Shown piece by piece: positions 25,370-33,940 of a DNA stretch of 64,000 nt. The DNA lies in the NCBI RefSeq assembly GCF_029952445.1, contig NZ_JAQPPK010000012.1, forward strand, positions 1-64,000, read 5' to 3'. Each line of letters opens with the position of its first letter. The stretch's first letter is position 1. A program made the position numbers and the translations under genes. The notes beneath the pieces were generated by a model, which did not search any database, had not been told where the DNA came from, and saw only the letters and a program-made list of their open reading frames with translations. The DNA comes from Paenarthrobacter nitroguajacolicus. Lineage in GTDB: Bacteria; Actinomycetota; Actinomycetes; Actinomycetales; Micrococcaceae.

Positions 25370-26338
25370 CTACTTCTTGAGGGCGGACGAAACGGAGTCC
25401 ACGTTATCGGTCATCCACTGGATGTAGTCCTTGCCCTCGGGCAGCGTTTCGGTGAAGTTCAGGACCGGCACCCGGGCAGCTTCGGCAGCCCGCTTCACGG
25501 CCTCTGTCTGTGGGCCGGCAGTCTGCTCGTTGTATGCCAGGAAGCGGACTGAACCTGCGCTGAGGAGGTCGGTGGTTTCCTTCATCACGGCAGGGGGAAC
25601 GTCCGTCCCTTCTTCAACGGCGGCGCTGTAGGCCTCGGGCGTTTTGTTCTCCAGGCCCGCTGCTTCCAGGAGGTACAGCGGGACGGGCTCGGTGATGGCT
25701 ACGGGAGCCTGCGCTTCCGTGGACTTCACGGCGTCCAGTTTGGCTGTCAGTTCCGCGAGCTTGGCTTTGAAGGCAGCGGCGTTGCCTGTGAATGTTGAGG
25801 CTGAGCCGGCGTCGAGGCTGCCGAGCTTGCCGGCCACGGCATCGGCGAGCTTGCCCATGGTGTCCAGGTTGTACCAAACGTGCTCATTGAAGTCGCCGTG
25901 GTCGTGCGTGTGGCCATCTTCGGAATGGGCCTCGTCGCTGTGGGCTTCCCCTTCCGGAGCCAAACCGGAAACCTCGACGGCGCTGATCATGTTCTCGTGG
26001 CCGATCTTGGTGTCGTCGGCGATCTTGTGCAGGAACTCGTCGTAGCCGCCGCCGTTTTCGACCACCAGCTTTGCCTTGGAGATCACCAGTTTGTCCTGGG
26101 CACTGGCCTCGTAGGAATGCGGATCCTGGCTGGTCTTGGTGATGATGGCCTTGACATCCACCTTGTCTCCGCCGATCGCCTTCACGATGTCGCCGTAGAC
26201 GTTGGTGGAGGTAACCACCTCGATGGCCCCGGAAGACGAAGGACTGTTTGCCCCGGCGGTTCCAGCACATGAGGACAGCAGGAGGGCGGCAATTCCTGCT
26301 GTAGCGGCTACGGACAGGCGGGCGGCGTAACGACGCAC
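25370..26338 (-). CDS. znuA: Zinc ABC transporter substrate-binding lipoprotein
   Basis: The 322-residue cluster A-I binding protein has a signal peptide ending in lipobox LSSC (C24). Metal ligands include the histidine of DPHSYE, the histidine of NEHVWYNLD and the C-terminal region, and a His/Asp/Glu-rich loop (EAHSDEAHSEDGHTHDHGD, about residues 140-160) is typical of zinc-specific rather than manganese-specific members. GTG at 26338 is preferred because GAGG lies 6 bases upstream; the 13-codon longer frame would run over a Zur-like box. First gene of the znuA-znuC-znuB run. Confidence 0.93.
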   Translation of the reverse strand: MRRYAARLSVAATAGIAALLLSSCAGTAGANSPSSSGAIEVVTSTNVYGDIVKAIGGDKVDVKAIITKTSQDPHSYEASAQDKLVISKAKLVVENGGGYDEFLHKIADDTKIGHENMISAVEVSGLAPEGEAHSDEAHSEDGHTHDHGDFNEHVWYNLDTMGKLADAVAGKLGSLDAGSASTFTGNAAAFKAKLAELTAKLDAVKSTEAQAPVAITEPVPLYLLEAAGLENKTPEAYSAAVEEGTDVPPAVMKETTDLLSAGSVRFLAYNEQTAGPQTEAVKRAAEAARVPVLNFTETLPEGKDYIQWMTDNVDSVSSALKK

Positions 26339-26355
26339 GAAGACCTCGGATCTAC

Positions 26356-26370
26356 TCAAAATGAGAATCA
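26356..26370. promoter_or_regulatory. Candidate Zur box 1 upstream of znuA
   Basis: TCAAAATGAGAATCA matches the actinobacterial Zur consensus TGAAAATGATTTTCA at 11 of 15 positions. It lies 18 bases upstream of the znuA start codon, where a bound repressor would block transcription or initiation. Confidence 0.55.
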
Positions 26371-26406
26371 AACACAATTACTGGCAGGTCCCAGTGTAAC
26401 CCTAAT

Positions 26407-26421
26407 TGGGAATGATTCCTA
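26407..26421. promoter_or_regulatory. Candidate Zur box 2 upstream of znuA
   Basis: TGGGAATGATTCCTA keeps the central AATGATT of the Zur consensus and is internally palindromic (GGAATGATTCC). It lies 51 bp further upstream than box 1, near the likely promoter. Confidence 0.5.
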
Positions 26422-26428
26422 TTTAGCG

Positions 26429-26470
26429 AAAAAGGCGGGCGCCGATCTGAATGATCAGTGCCCGCCTTTT
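26429..26470 (-). terminator. Terminator after the CNNM transporter pair
   Basis: AAAGGCGGGC (26431-26440) and GCCCGCCTTT (26460-26469) are perfect arms, and on the minus strand the stem is followed by TTTTT. It closes the two-gene CNNM operon before the znu regulatory region. Confidence 0.8.
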
Positions 26471-26492
26471 CGTCGGTTACGTTAGGCGCACG

Positions 26493-27560
26493 CTAGGCCT
26501 GCTGGCCGCCATAGCGCCGGATACCCGTCGCTTGCGTCGCGTCGCGGATTTCACCCACCAATTGCTCGATGACGTCCTCGAGGAACAAGACACCATGGGT
26601 CTCACCCCCGGCTCCAACAACGCGGGCCAGGTGTGAACCCGTCCGCTGCATGACAGACATCGCCTGCTCAATCTCATCGTCAGGGGACAAGTTGGCCAGC
26701 GAACGGATTCGTCCTTCGGCAATCGGGTGCTTGCGGCCTTCCTCCGGGATGGACAGGATGTCCTTGACGTGGAGGTAACCGGCGAGTTCGCCGTCGTCGT
26801 CCACCATCGGGAAGCGGGAGAATCCCGTGCGGCTGACCGCCTTCTCCAGATCCACCGGCGAGGACGCCGTCTTGAGCACCACCAGCTTGTCCAAGGGAAC
26901 CATGATGTGCGAAGCCGTGTGCTCCGAGAACTCCAATGCGCCGCTCAACAATCCGGTCTCGTCGTCCACAAGGCCATGCCTCGTGGACTCCTGGACGATC
27001 GACTGCACTTCCTCAAGGGTGAAGGAGGACGACACTTCATCCTTCGGCTCGATTTTCATCAACCTCAGGATGTGGTTCGCCAACCAGTTCAGGCTCCAAA
27101 TGACGGGGTTGACCACGCGGGCAATGAACATCAACGGCGGCGCCAGCAAAAGGGCCGCCTTGTCCGCCACCGACACAGAGATGTTCTTGGGGACCATCTC
27201 GCCAAAGGTGACATGGAGGAAGGTGACAAACAGCAGCGCAATCACGAAGGCGGTGATGTCGGCCAACTCAACAGGGACGCCAACCAGCTCAAGAGGCTCG
27301 GCCAGCAAATGGTGGATGGCCGGCTCGGCTACCTGAAGGATCAGCAGCGAGCAGACGGTGATGCCCAGTTGGGCACAGGCCAGCATCAGCGACACGTTCT
27401 CCATGGCACGCAGAGTTGTCTGCGCACGTTTGGAGCCGGCTTCAGCCAGGGGCTCTATCTGGCTGCGACGCGCGGACATGACGGCGAATTCGGCACCGAC
27501 AAAGAAGGCATTGCCGATCAGGAGAATGACAAGCCAGACGATTCCTACCCAGTCACTCAT
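26493..27560 (-). CDS. CNNM-family membrane protein with CBS pair (short form)
   Basis: The 355-residue protein has a DUF21/CNNM transmembrane domain (about 1-190, several hydrophobic helices and the conserved FGEMVPKNI motif) and two CBS domains (about 205-335). The CorC_HlyC transporter-associated domain present in its upstream paralogue is missing. Family members act in magnesium or other cation efflux and homeostasis, and older annotations call them hemolysins. The ATG overlaps the stop of the upstream CNNM gene by 4 bases, so the two are coupled and may form a heteromer. Confidence 0.9.
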   Translation of the reverse strand: MSDWVGIVWLVILLIGNAFFVGAEFAVMSARRSQIEPLAEAGSKRAQTTLRAMENVSLMLACAQLGITVCSLLILQVAEPAIHHLLAEPLELVGVPVELADITAFVIALLFVTFLHVTFGEMVPKNISVSVADKAALLLAPPLMFIARVVNPVIWSLNWLANHILRLMKIEPKDEVSSSFTLEEVQSIVQESTRHGLVDDETGLLSGALEFSEHTASHIMVPLDKLVVLKTASSPVDLEKAVSRTGFSRFPMVDDDGELAGYLHVKDILSIPEEGRKHPIAEGRIRSLANLSPDDEIEQAMSVMQRTGSHLARVVGAGGETHGVLFLEDVIEQLVGEIRDATQATGIRRYGGQQA

Positions 27561-28906
27561 CGGGCACCTGCCTCGTGGTGGGTGTTTCCGGCGTCGGACT
27601 GACCATCATCCTGGGCAACGTGGTGGAAGCAGATCCTGTCGATCCTGCGGCCATCCATCCTGGTGACGGTCAGCGTGCCGCCCGGCGTCTCCACGAGGTC
27701 CCCCACCTTTGCAATCCGGCCAAGCTGGCTCATGACGTAACCGCCCACGGTTTCATAGGCGGATTCGTCGGGAACGGTGAGGTTCGGAATCTGTTCCGAG
27801 ACTTCGTCCGGCCGGAGCAAGCCCGGGAAATACCAGTCGCCGGTAGCGCTCTGCAGCACTCCGGGGCGGACTTTGTCGTGCTCGTCCGCAACCTCTCCGA
27901 CGATCTCTTCAACCAGGTCCTCGAGCGTAGCTATGCCCGCAGTGCCGCCGTATTCGTCAAGCACGACGGCGAGTTGAAGGTTGCCTTCGCGCAGTTCAGC
28001 CAAGAGGGCGTCAAGGTGGATGGTCTCCGGGACCTGCAGGACATCGGTCATGATGGCGCCGGCCTGGAGTTTGGCACGACGCTCGGCGGGAACAGCCACG
28101 GCCTTCTTGACATGCACCACTCCGCGGATATCGTCCGTGGAATCGCCAATGATCGGAAAGCGCGAATACCCGGTACGCCGTGCAGCGTCCAGGATATCGG
28201 CCACCGTCTGGTCGGCGTCGATTGTCTCCATGCGGATCCTGGGCGTCATGACATCAGCCGCCGTCCGCCCGGAGAAGTTCAAAGTACGGGCAACGAAATT
28301 CGCTGTCCCCGCATCCAAGGTGCCAAGCTCTGCGGATCGGCGTACCAAGGAGGCCAGCTCAGCGGGGGTCCGTGCCCCCGAGATCTCTTCCTTGGCCTCC
28401 AGGCCGAACAGGTTCAGGACCTTGTTGGAGAAGCCGTTCAGCACCACGATGGCCGGCTTGAAGACGGCAGTGAACATCAGTTGGGGGCGGGCAAGACGCT
28501 TTCCCAAGGGGAAGGCGAGGGCGATGGCCATGTTCTTGGGGACCAGTTCGCCGAGAAGCATCGACAAGAGCGTAGCGAAGGCCATGGCCACGATCAGTGC
28601 AATGGAGTGCACTGCCTCGCTTGGCAGGCCCAGCAAGCCGAGCGGCCCGAGGAGCAACTGACCAACAGAGGGCTCCATGACGAAACCAGTCAACAACGTG
28701 GTCAACGTGATGCCAAGCTGGCAACTGGAAAGCTGGGTGGAGAGCGATTTGAGGCACTTCAGCAGTGGGGCCGCAGCGTGGTCGCCGTTGTCGACAGCGC
28801 GCTGGACGCTTGCCTGGTCCAGGGCAACCAGGGAAAACTCGACCGCTACAAAGAAGCCGGTCCCAAGGATCAGGGCAAAACCGGCGAGGAGAAGAATCCA
28901 TTCCAC
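27557..28906 (-). CDS. CNNM-family membrane protein with CBS pair and CorC domain
   Basis: The 449-residue protein has a DUF21/CNNM membrane domain with LLGELVPKNMAI, a CBS pair (about 205-335; AADVMTPR and LAVVLDEYGGTAGIATLEDLVEEIVGEV) and a C-terminal CorC_HlyC domain (about 350-430). It is probably a magnesium/cobalt exporter component. The start is GTG at 28906; AGGAGGG lies 10 bases upstream, and between the two sits the string ATGCGCTAA, a possible two-codon minigene. A very rich ribosome site with a non-ATG start suggests translational tuning. Confidence 0.9.
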   Translation of the reverse strand: MEWILLLAGFALILGTGFFVAVEFSLVALDQASVQRAVDNGDHAAAPLLKCLKSLSTQLSSCQLGITLTTLLTGFVMEPSVGQLLLGPLGLLGLPSEAVHSIALIVAMAFATLLSMLLGELVPKNMAIALAFPLGKRLARPQLMFTAVFKPAIVVLNGFSNKVLNLFGLEAKEEISGARTPAELASLVRRSAELGTLDAGTANFVARTLNFSGRTAADVMTPRIRMETIDADQTVADILDAARRTGYSRFPIIGDSTDDIRGVVHVKKAVAVPAERRAKLQAGAIMTDVLQVPETIHLDALLAELREGNLQLAVVLDEYGGTAGIATLEDLVEEIVGEVADEHDKVRPGVLQSATGDWYFPGLLRPDEVSEQIPNLTVPDESAYETVGGYVMSQLGRIAKVGDLVETPGGTLTVTRMDGRRIDRICFHHVAQDDGQSDAGNTHHEAGAR

Positions 28907-29393
28907 TTAGCGCATCCCTCCTAGGGCAGGCGCGTGCAATGGGGTTATTGCCTCAGGGGCGGGGATTCGCCCCGGCGGAGGCTGGTCGGGCGCCGCGGAC
29001 GCATGGTCTGCGGCACCACCGGCACTGAACGCCGGCGCGTGATGGGCATGTGAACGGGTGTTGCCGGCTCGACGGGCACGCTGTGCGGAGTTGCCAGGTT
29101 GGCTCCCCCGACAGATCCCAGGCCGGCACCTAGATTTACTGTCCATAAGGAGTTCAGTCTACAGTCCGGCACCCATGATCCACCTCAGGGAGAAGAAGTT
29201 CGCCATAAAAGGAAGAGTCTGGCCACTAAGACAGCAGCAGCATGATTTAGGTCACCACTATTGGCAGTTAACCAACGATCCTAACTAGACTGTCAGGGGT
29301 CTGAGTTCGCGGGACCCGGACCCTGTCCCATTGTTGCGGAAAAGCAACTTTGGCCAGCGGGAAAACAACACTCATGGAAGAGGCGTATTTCAA
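28907..29393. other. Divergent intergenic region between CNNM operon and kgd
   Basis: No protein gene is credible in these 487 bases. The 79-codon minus frame that abuts the CNNM start has no family-like features. For kgd, TTGGCA (29262-29267) with TAACTAGACT (29281-29290) is the best promoter candidate, although the spacing to TAGACT (19 bases) is long. The first part is GC-rich; the stretch 29160-29290 is distinctly richer in A and T. Confidence 0.45.
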
Positions 29394-32300
29394 GTGCCAG
29401 AGCAGCCCAGCCACCGTCTACCAGAGGAATTTGGCGGAAACGAGTGGCTCGTTGACGAACTGTACGAGCGGTACCAACAGGACAAGAATTCGGTGGACAC
29501 CAAGTGGTGGCCGCTCTTCGAATCCTTTGCTTCCGCTGACGGCACTTCTTCCAACGGAACCTCTGCAGCTCCAGCAGCTGCCAATCCCCCTACCCAAGTA
29601 CTTCCCGTCGTAGCCCCGGCTGCAGCGGCACCGGCACCGGCGCCGGCGGCCCCTGCAGCAGCACCGGCCGCAGCTCCTGCGGCTCCTGCAGCCCCCGCTC
29701 CGGCGAAGAAAGAACCTGCAACAGTCGCCAGGGACGGTGCAAAGAAGCCCGCCGCCGGCACCACTGCACAGCCGATCCCTGCACAGCTGCCCAAGAGCAA
29801 CAAGGCCCCGACGGCGCCGGAAGAGGACGTCGTTTCCGTCCTCCGCGGTCCGGCCAAGGCCATTGCCACCAACATGGTCACCAGCCTCGAAGTGCCCACC
29901 GCAACCAGCGTCCGGGCAGTTCCGGCCAAGTTGCTCATTGACAACCGCGTTGTCATCAACTCCAACCTTGCCCGTGCCCGCGGTGGCAAGGTGTCCTTCA
30001 CCCACCTCATCGGTTACGCCGTTGTCCGTGCGCTGTCCCAGTTCCCGTCCATGAACGTCTACTACGACGAAATCGACGGCAAGCCGAGCGCCGTGCAGCC
30101 CGCGCACGTCAACTTCGGCATCGCAATCGACATGCCCAAGCCCGATGGCACCCGCCTGCTGATGGTTCCCAACATCAAGAAGGCCGAGACCATGGACTTC
30201 GCGGAGTTCTGGCACACCTACGAGGACCTGATCAAGCGTGCCCGCAACGGCAAGCTCACAGCTGACGACCACGCCGGCACCACGGTTTCGCTGACCAACC
30301 CGGGTGGCATCGGCACCGTTCACTCGGTTCCGCGCCTTTCCAAGGGCCAGGCCGCCATCATCGGCGTCGGCGCCCTTGACTACCCGGCGGAGTTCCAGGG
30401 CGCAAGCGAAAAGATCATCGCCCAGAACGCCATCAGCAAGATCCTCACCTTGACCTCCACCTACGACCACCGGGTCATCCAGGGTGCGGGCAGCGGTGAA
30501 TTCCTCAAGCTAGTCCACCAGCTCCTGCTCGGCGCGCAGAACTTCTACGACGAGATCTTCGAAGCCCTCCGCATTCCGTACGAGCCCGTTCGCTGGAGCC
30601 CGGACCTGCAGGTGGATCCTGCCGACGAGATCAACAAGGTTGCCCGCATCCAGCAGCTGATCCACTCCTACCGCGTGCGCGGCCACCTCATGGCTGACAC
30701 CGATCCCCTGGAGTACGTCCAGCGCAAGCACCCGGACCTCGATGTCCTCACGTACGGCCTCACCCTGTGGGACCTCGACCGCGAGTGGCCGACCGGTGGC
30801 TTCGGCGGAAAGCCCCAGCTCAAGTTCCGCGACATCCTCGGCGTGCTCCGCGACGCCTACTGCCGCACTACGGGCATCGAGTACATGCACATCCAGGAGC
30901 CTGCCGAACGCAAGTGGTTCCAGGACCAGCTGGAGCACCCCTACTCCAAGCCGAGCCGCGAAGAGCAGTTGCGCATCGTCTCCAAGCTCAACGCCGCAGA
31001 AGCTTTCGAGACCTTCCTGCAGACCAAGTTCGTGGGGCAGAAGCGCTTCTCCCTCGAAGGTGGCGAGTCGCTCATTCCGCTGCTTGACGCCGTCATCTCC
31101 GACGCTGCCGACGATGGCCTGGACGAGGTCGCCATCGGCATGGCCCACCGCGGCCGCCTCAACGTGCTGACCAACATCGCCGGCAAGACCTACGCACAGG
31201 TCTTCCGCGAGTTCGAAGGCACGCAGGACCCCCGTTCAGTCCAGGGCTCCGGTGACGTCAAGTACCACCTGGGCACCGAAGGCACCTTCACCTCGGACAA
31301 CGGCAAGCAGACCAAGGTCTACCTCGCCGCGAACCCGTCGCACCTGGAAGCCGTGGACTCCGTGCTTGAGGGCATCGTCCGCGCCAAGCAGGACCGCCTG
31401 GACCAGGGCGAGTCCTTCCCGGTCCTGCCCATCATGGTCCACGGCGATGCCGCCTTCGCGGGCCAGGGCGTGGTGGCAGAAACCCTGAACCTTTCGCAGC
31501 TGCGTGGCTACCGCACCGGCGGCACCATCCACGTGATCGTCAACAACCAGGTTGGCTTCACCACTGCACCGTCCTCTTCGCGTTCGTCCACGTACTCCAC
31601 GGACGTTGCCAAGATGATCCAGGCACCGGTGTTCCACGTGAACGGCGACGACCCCGAGGCCGTGGTGCGCGTTGCGCAGCTCGCCTACGAGTTCCGTCAG
31701 CGTTTCCACAAGGACGTCGTCATCGACATGGTCTGCTACCGCCGTCGTGGCCACAACGAGGGCGATGACCCCTCGATGACCCAGCCGCTCATGTACAACC
31801 TGATCGAAGCCAAGCGCTCCGTCCGCAAGCTGTACACGGAGTCGCTGATTGGCCGTGGCGACATCACCGAGGAAGAAGCAGAGCAGTTGCTCCGCGACTA
31901 CCAGGAACGCCTGGAGCGTGTCTTCGCCGAGACGCACGCGGCCCAGACCTCCCCGATCCCGATCATCACTGCGGACTCCGCGGCCGTCTCGGACATCGAG
32001 CGTCCCATTGCCCAGCAGGCAGATTTCGGTACCAACGCCCCCACGTCCACGGCGATTTCCACGGAGACCCTTGCCCGCATCGGCAAGGCACACCTGGAAA
32101 TCCCCGAGGGCTTCACGGTTCACTCCAAACTCAAGCAACTCCTGGAGAAGCGCGAGCAGATGTCCCGCGAAGGCGGCATCGACTGGGGCTTCGGCGAGAT
32201 CGCAGCATTCGGTTCGCTGATCATGGAAGGCGTACCCGTGCGCCTGGCGGGGCAGGACTCCCGGCGTGGCACGTTCGTCCAGCGCCACGCTGTGTTCCAC

Positions 32301-33197
32301 GACCGCGCCAACGGCAACGAATGGCTGCCCCTTGGCAACCTCTCCGACAACCAGGCCAAGCTCTGGATCTACGACTCCCTGCTGTCCGAATACGCAGCCA
32401 TGGGCTTCGAATACGGATACTCGGTGGAACGACCGGATGCACTGGTCCTCTGGGAAGCCCAGTTCGGTGACTTCGTCAATGGTGCACAGACCATCATCGA
32501 CGAGTTCATCTCCTCGGCTGAGCAGAAGTGGGGCCAGCGCTCCTCGCTGGTGCTCATGCTCCCGCACGGCTACGAAGGCCAGGGCCCGGACCACTCCTCG
32601 GCACGCATCGAGCGCTTCCTGCAGATGTGCGCCGAAGACAACATGATCGTGGCCAACCCCACCACCGCTGCGTCGCACTTCCACCTGCTGCGCCGCCAGG
32701 CCTACAGCCGTCCGCGCAAGCCGCTGATCATCTTCACACCCAAGCAGTTGCTGCGCCTCAAGGGTGCCGCTTCCGCCGTCGAAGATTTCACCACGGGCGG
32801 TTTCAGGCCGGTTATTGGGGATCCGGAAGTCCAGCCGGCAAACGTGGACCGGGTCATCCTGGTCTCGGGACGCTTGTACTACGACCTCCTGTCCAACCGC
32901 CAGAAGTCCGGTGATACCTCCACGGCCATCATCCGCGTGGAGCAGCTGTACCCGCTGCCGAAGGCGGACATCGACGCCGAACTCGCCAAGTACCCCAACG
33001 CGGACGTCGTCTGGGCCCAGGACGAGCCCGCCAACCAGGGTCCGTGGCCGTTCATGGGCCTGAACCTGGCACCGGAGCTCGACCGCAAGCTCCGCTTGGT
33101 GTCGCGTCCGGCTTCGGCCTCCACGGCTGCCGGTTCCATGAAGCGCCACGCCGCTGAACAGGATGCCCTGATCAAGCAGGCTTTCGAGCGTAAGTAA
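29394..33197 (+). CDS. kgd: Multifunctional 2-oxoglutarate metabolism enzyme (KGD/SucA-E2 fusion)
   Basis: An actinobacterial fused TCA-cycle enzyme of 1267 residues, acting as 2-oxoglutarate decarboxylase, dehydrogenase E1o/E2o component and HOAS synthase. Order: N-terminal helix (PEQPSHRLPEEFGGNEWLVDELYERY), a long Ala/Pro linker (about 45-125), an E2-type acyltransferase domain with catalytic DHRVIQG (H359) but no lipoyl domain, then the ThDP-dependent E1 part with GDAAFAGQG (about 684) and NNQVGFTT, ending at a transketolase C-terminal domain. GTG at 29394 (GGAAGAGG upstream) is preferred to TTG at 29331. Activity in this family is controlled by GarA/OdhI and acetyl-CoA. A terminator follows. 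Confidence 0.96.
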   Translation: MPEQPSHRLPEEFGGNEWLVDELYERYQQDKNSVDTKWWPLFESFASADGTSSNGTSAAPAAANPPTQVLPVVAPAAAAPAPAPAAPAAAPAAAPAAPAAPAPAKKEPATVARDGAKKPAAGTTAQPIPAQLPKSNKAPTAPEEDVVSVLRGPAKAIATNMVTSLEVPTATSVRAVPAKLLIDNRVVINSNLARARGGKVSFTHLIGYAVVRALSQFPSMNVYYDEIDGKPSAVQPAHVNFGIAIDMPKPDGTRLLMVPNIKKAETMDFAEFWHTYEDLIKRARNGKLTADDHAGTTVSLTNPGGIGTVHSVPRLSKGQAAIIGVGALDYPAEFQGASEKIIAQNAISKILTLTSTYDHRVIQGAGSGEFLKLVHQLLLGAQNFYDEIFEALRIPYEPVRWSPDLQVDPADEINKVARIQQLIHSYRVRGHLMADTDPLEYVQRKHPDLDVLTYGLTLWDLDREWPTGGFGGKPQLKFRDILGVLRDAYCRTTGIEYMHIQEPAERKWFQDQLEHPYSKPSREEQLRIVSKLNAAEAFETFLQTKFVGQKRFSLEGGESLIPLLDAVISDAADDGLDEVAIGMAHRGRLNVLTNIAGKTYAQVFREFEGTQDPRSVQGSGDVKYHLGTEGTFTSDNGKQTKVYLAANPSHLEAVDSVLEGIVRAKQDRLDQGESFPVLPIMVHGDAAFAGQGVVAETLNLSQLRGYRTGGTIHVIVNNQVGFTTAPSSSRSSTYSTDVAKMIQAPVFHVNGDDPEAVVRVAQLAYEFRQRFHKDVVIDMVCYRRRGHNEGDDPSMTQPLMYNLIEAKRSVRKLYTESLIGRGDITEEEAEQLLRDYQERLERVFAETHAAQTSPIPIITADSAAVSDIERPIAQQADFGTNAPTSTAISTETLARIGKAHLEIPEGFTVHSKLKQLLEKREQMSREGGIDWGFGEIAAFGSLIMEGVPVRLAGQDSRRGTFVQRHAVFHDRANGNEWLPLGNLSDNQAKLWIYDSLLSEYAAMGFEYGYSVERPDALVLWEAQFGDFVNGAQTIIDEFISSAEQKWGQRSSLVLMLPHGYEGQGPDHSSARIERFLQMCAEDNMIVANPTTAASHFHLLRRQAYSRPRKPLIIFTPKQLLRLKGAASAVEDFTTGGFRPVIGDPEVQPANVDRVILVSGRLYYDLLSNRQKSGDTSTAIIRVEQLYPLPKADIDAELAKYPNADVVWAQDEPANQGPWPFMGLNLAPELDRKLRLVSRPASASTAAGSMKRHAAEQDALIKQAFERK

Positions 33198-33202
33198 AAC
33201 GA

Positions 33203-33249
33203 AACTGCCCGGCCTGAGGAGCGATAAGCACGCCTCAGGCCGGGCAGTT
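33203..33249 (+). terminator. Strong 17-bp stem terminator after kgd
   Basis: AACTGCCCGGCCTGAGG (33203-33219) pairs perfectly with CCTCAGGCCGGGCAGTT (33233-33249) around a 13-base loop, followed by a T-containing tail. Confidence 0.85.
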
Positions 33250-33338
33250 CTGTTTAATGGGACAGGTACCCGGTCCCTAAAACCGGCCGATGATCCGAAA
33301 AAGTGTGCAAGGACCGTAACGAGTGTGAAGAGGTAACC

Positions 33339-33938
33339 GTGGAAGACAGGAAGCTGCGTATTGCAGCTGTAGGAGATGAACTGCTCGCGGGCCTGGGGGA
33401 TCCCCGCGCCCTGGGCTGGCTCGGACGAGTCCTGGCCCGCACACCCCAGGACTCCGTCGTGGTGGAAAGCTTTCCGCTCCCCTGCCCCATGGAAGGTACG
33501 GAGGGCCTGGCCGCCCGCTGGCAGGACGAAGCCGGCAGGCGTTTCAGCGATACCCACGAGAACAGATTGGTGATCGGCCTTTCGGGACGTGACCTTGAGT
33601 TTGGCTTGTCGACGGCGCGGAGCCGGTTGAATCTGGCCAACATCCTTGATGGTGCATCCCACAGCAGCGTCGAGGTTTTCGTGGTGGGGCCACCGCCAAC
33701 GCTGGACCCAGTACGCAACAAGCGGCTGGCCGAGCTCAACACGGCCTTTGCCGATGTCACCACACGACGGAACCATCACTACGTTGACACGTTCTCCCCG
33801 TTGCTCAATCATGAGCAGTGGAGGACGGACCTCGCAGCCAATGGGGGAACACCGGGCCAGGCAGGCTACGGATTAATTGCGTGGCTGGTCCTGCACCGCG
33901 GCTGGTTCCAGTGGCTTAACATCGCCCAACCGGAGTAG
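33339..33938 (+). CDS. SGNH/GDSL-like protein with altered active site
   Basis: The 199-residue protein has the SGNH fold start RIAAVGDELLAGLGDPRALGWLGRV, the block II glycine region and VVGPPPTLD. The nucleophile position of GDS(L) is glutamate (E14, GDEL). The C-terminal D-x-x-H block reads NGGTPGQAGYG, so the catalytic histidine also appears to be missing. It is therefore probably not a standard esterase and may be a binding protein or a different enzyme. GTG at 33339 with GAAGAGG 6 bases upstream is chosen over ATG-like starts further up. It ends 2 bases before a serine-hydrolase gene and is likely cotranscribed with it. Confidence 0.82.
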   Translation: MEDRKLRIAAVGDELLAGLGDPRALGWLGRVLARTPQDSVVVESFPLPCPMEGTEGLAARWQDEAGRRFSDTHENRLVIGLSGRDLEFGLSTARSRLNLANILDGASHSSVEVFVVGPPPTLDPVRNKRLAELNTAFADVTTRRNHHYVDTFSPLLNHEQWRTDLAANGGTPGQAGYGLIAWLVLHRGWFQWLNIAQPE

Positions 33939-33940
33939 CC

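Noticed and set aside
28907..29146. 79-codon minus frame ending right at the CNNM start
   Set aside because: Composition is biased and motif-free. Its exact abutment to the GTG is explained by the ATG-CGC-TAA string after the ribosome site.
31236..33812. 858-codon minus-strand open frame
   Set aside because: It lies antisense to kgd and the SGNH-like gene and mirrors their codon phase. The product has no recognisable domain, so it is a GC-rich shadow frame.
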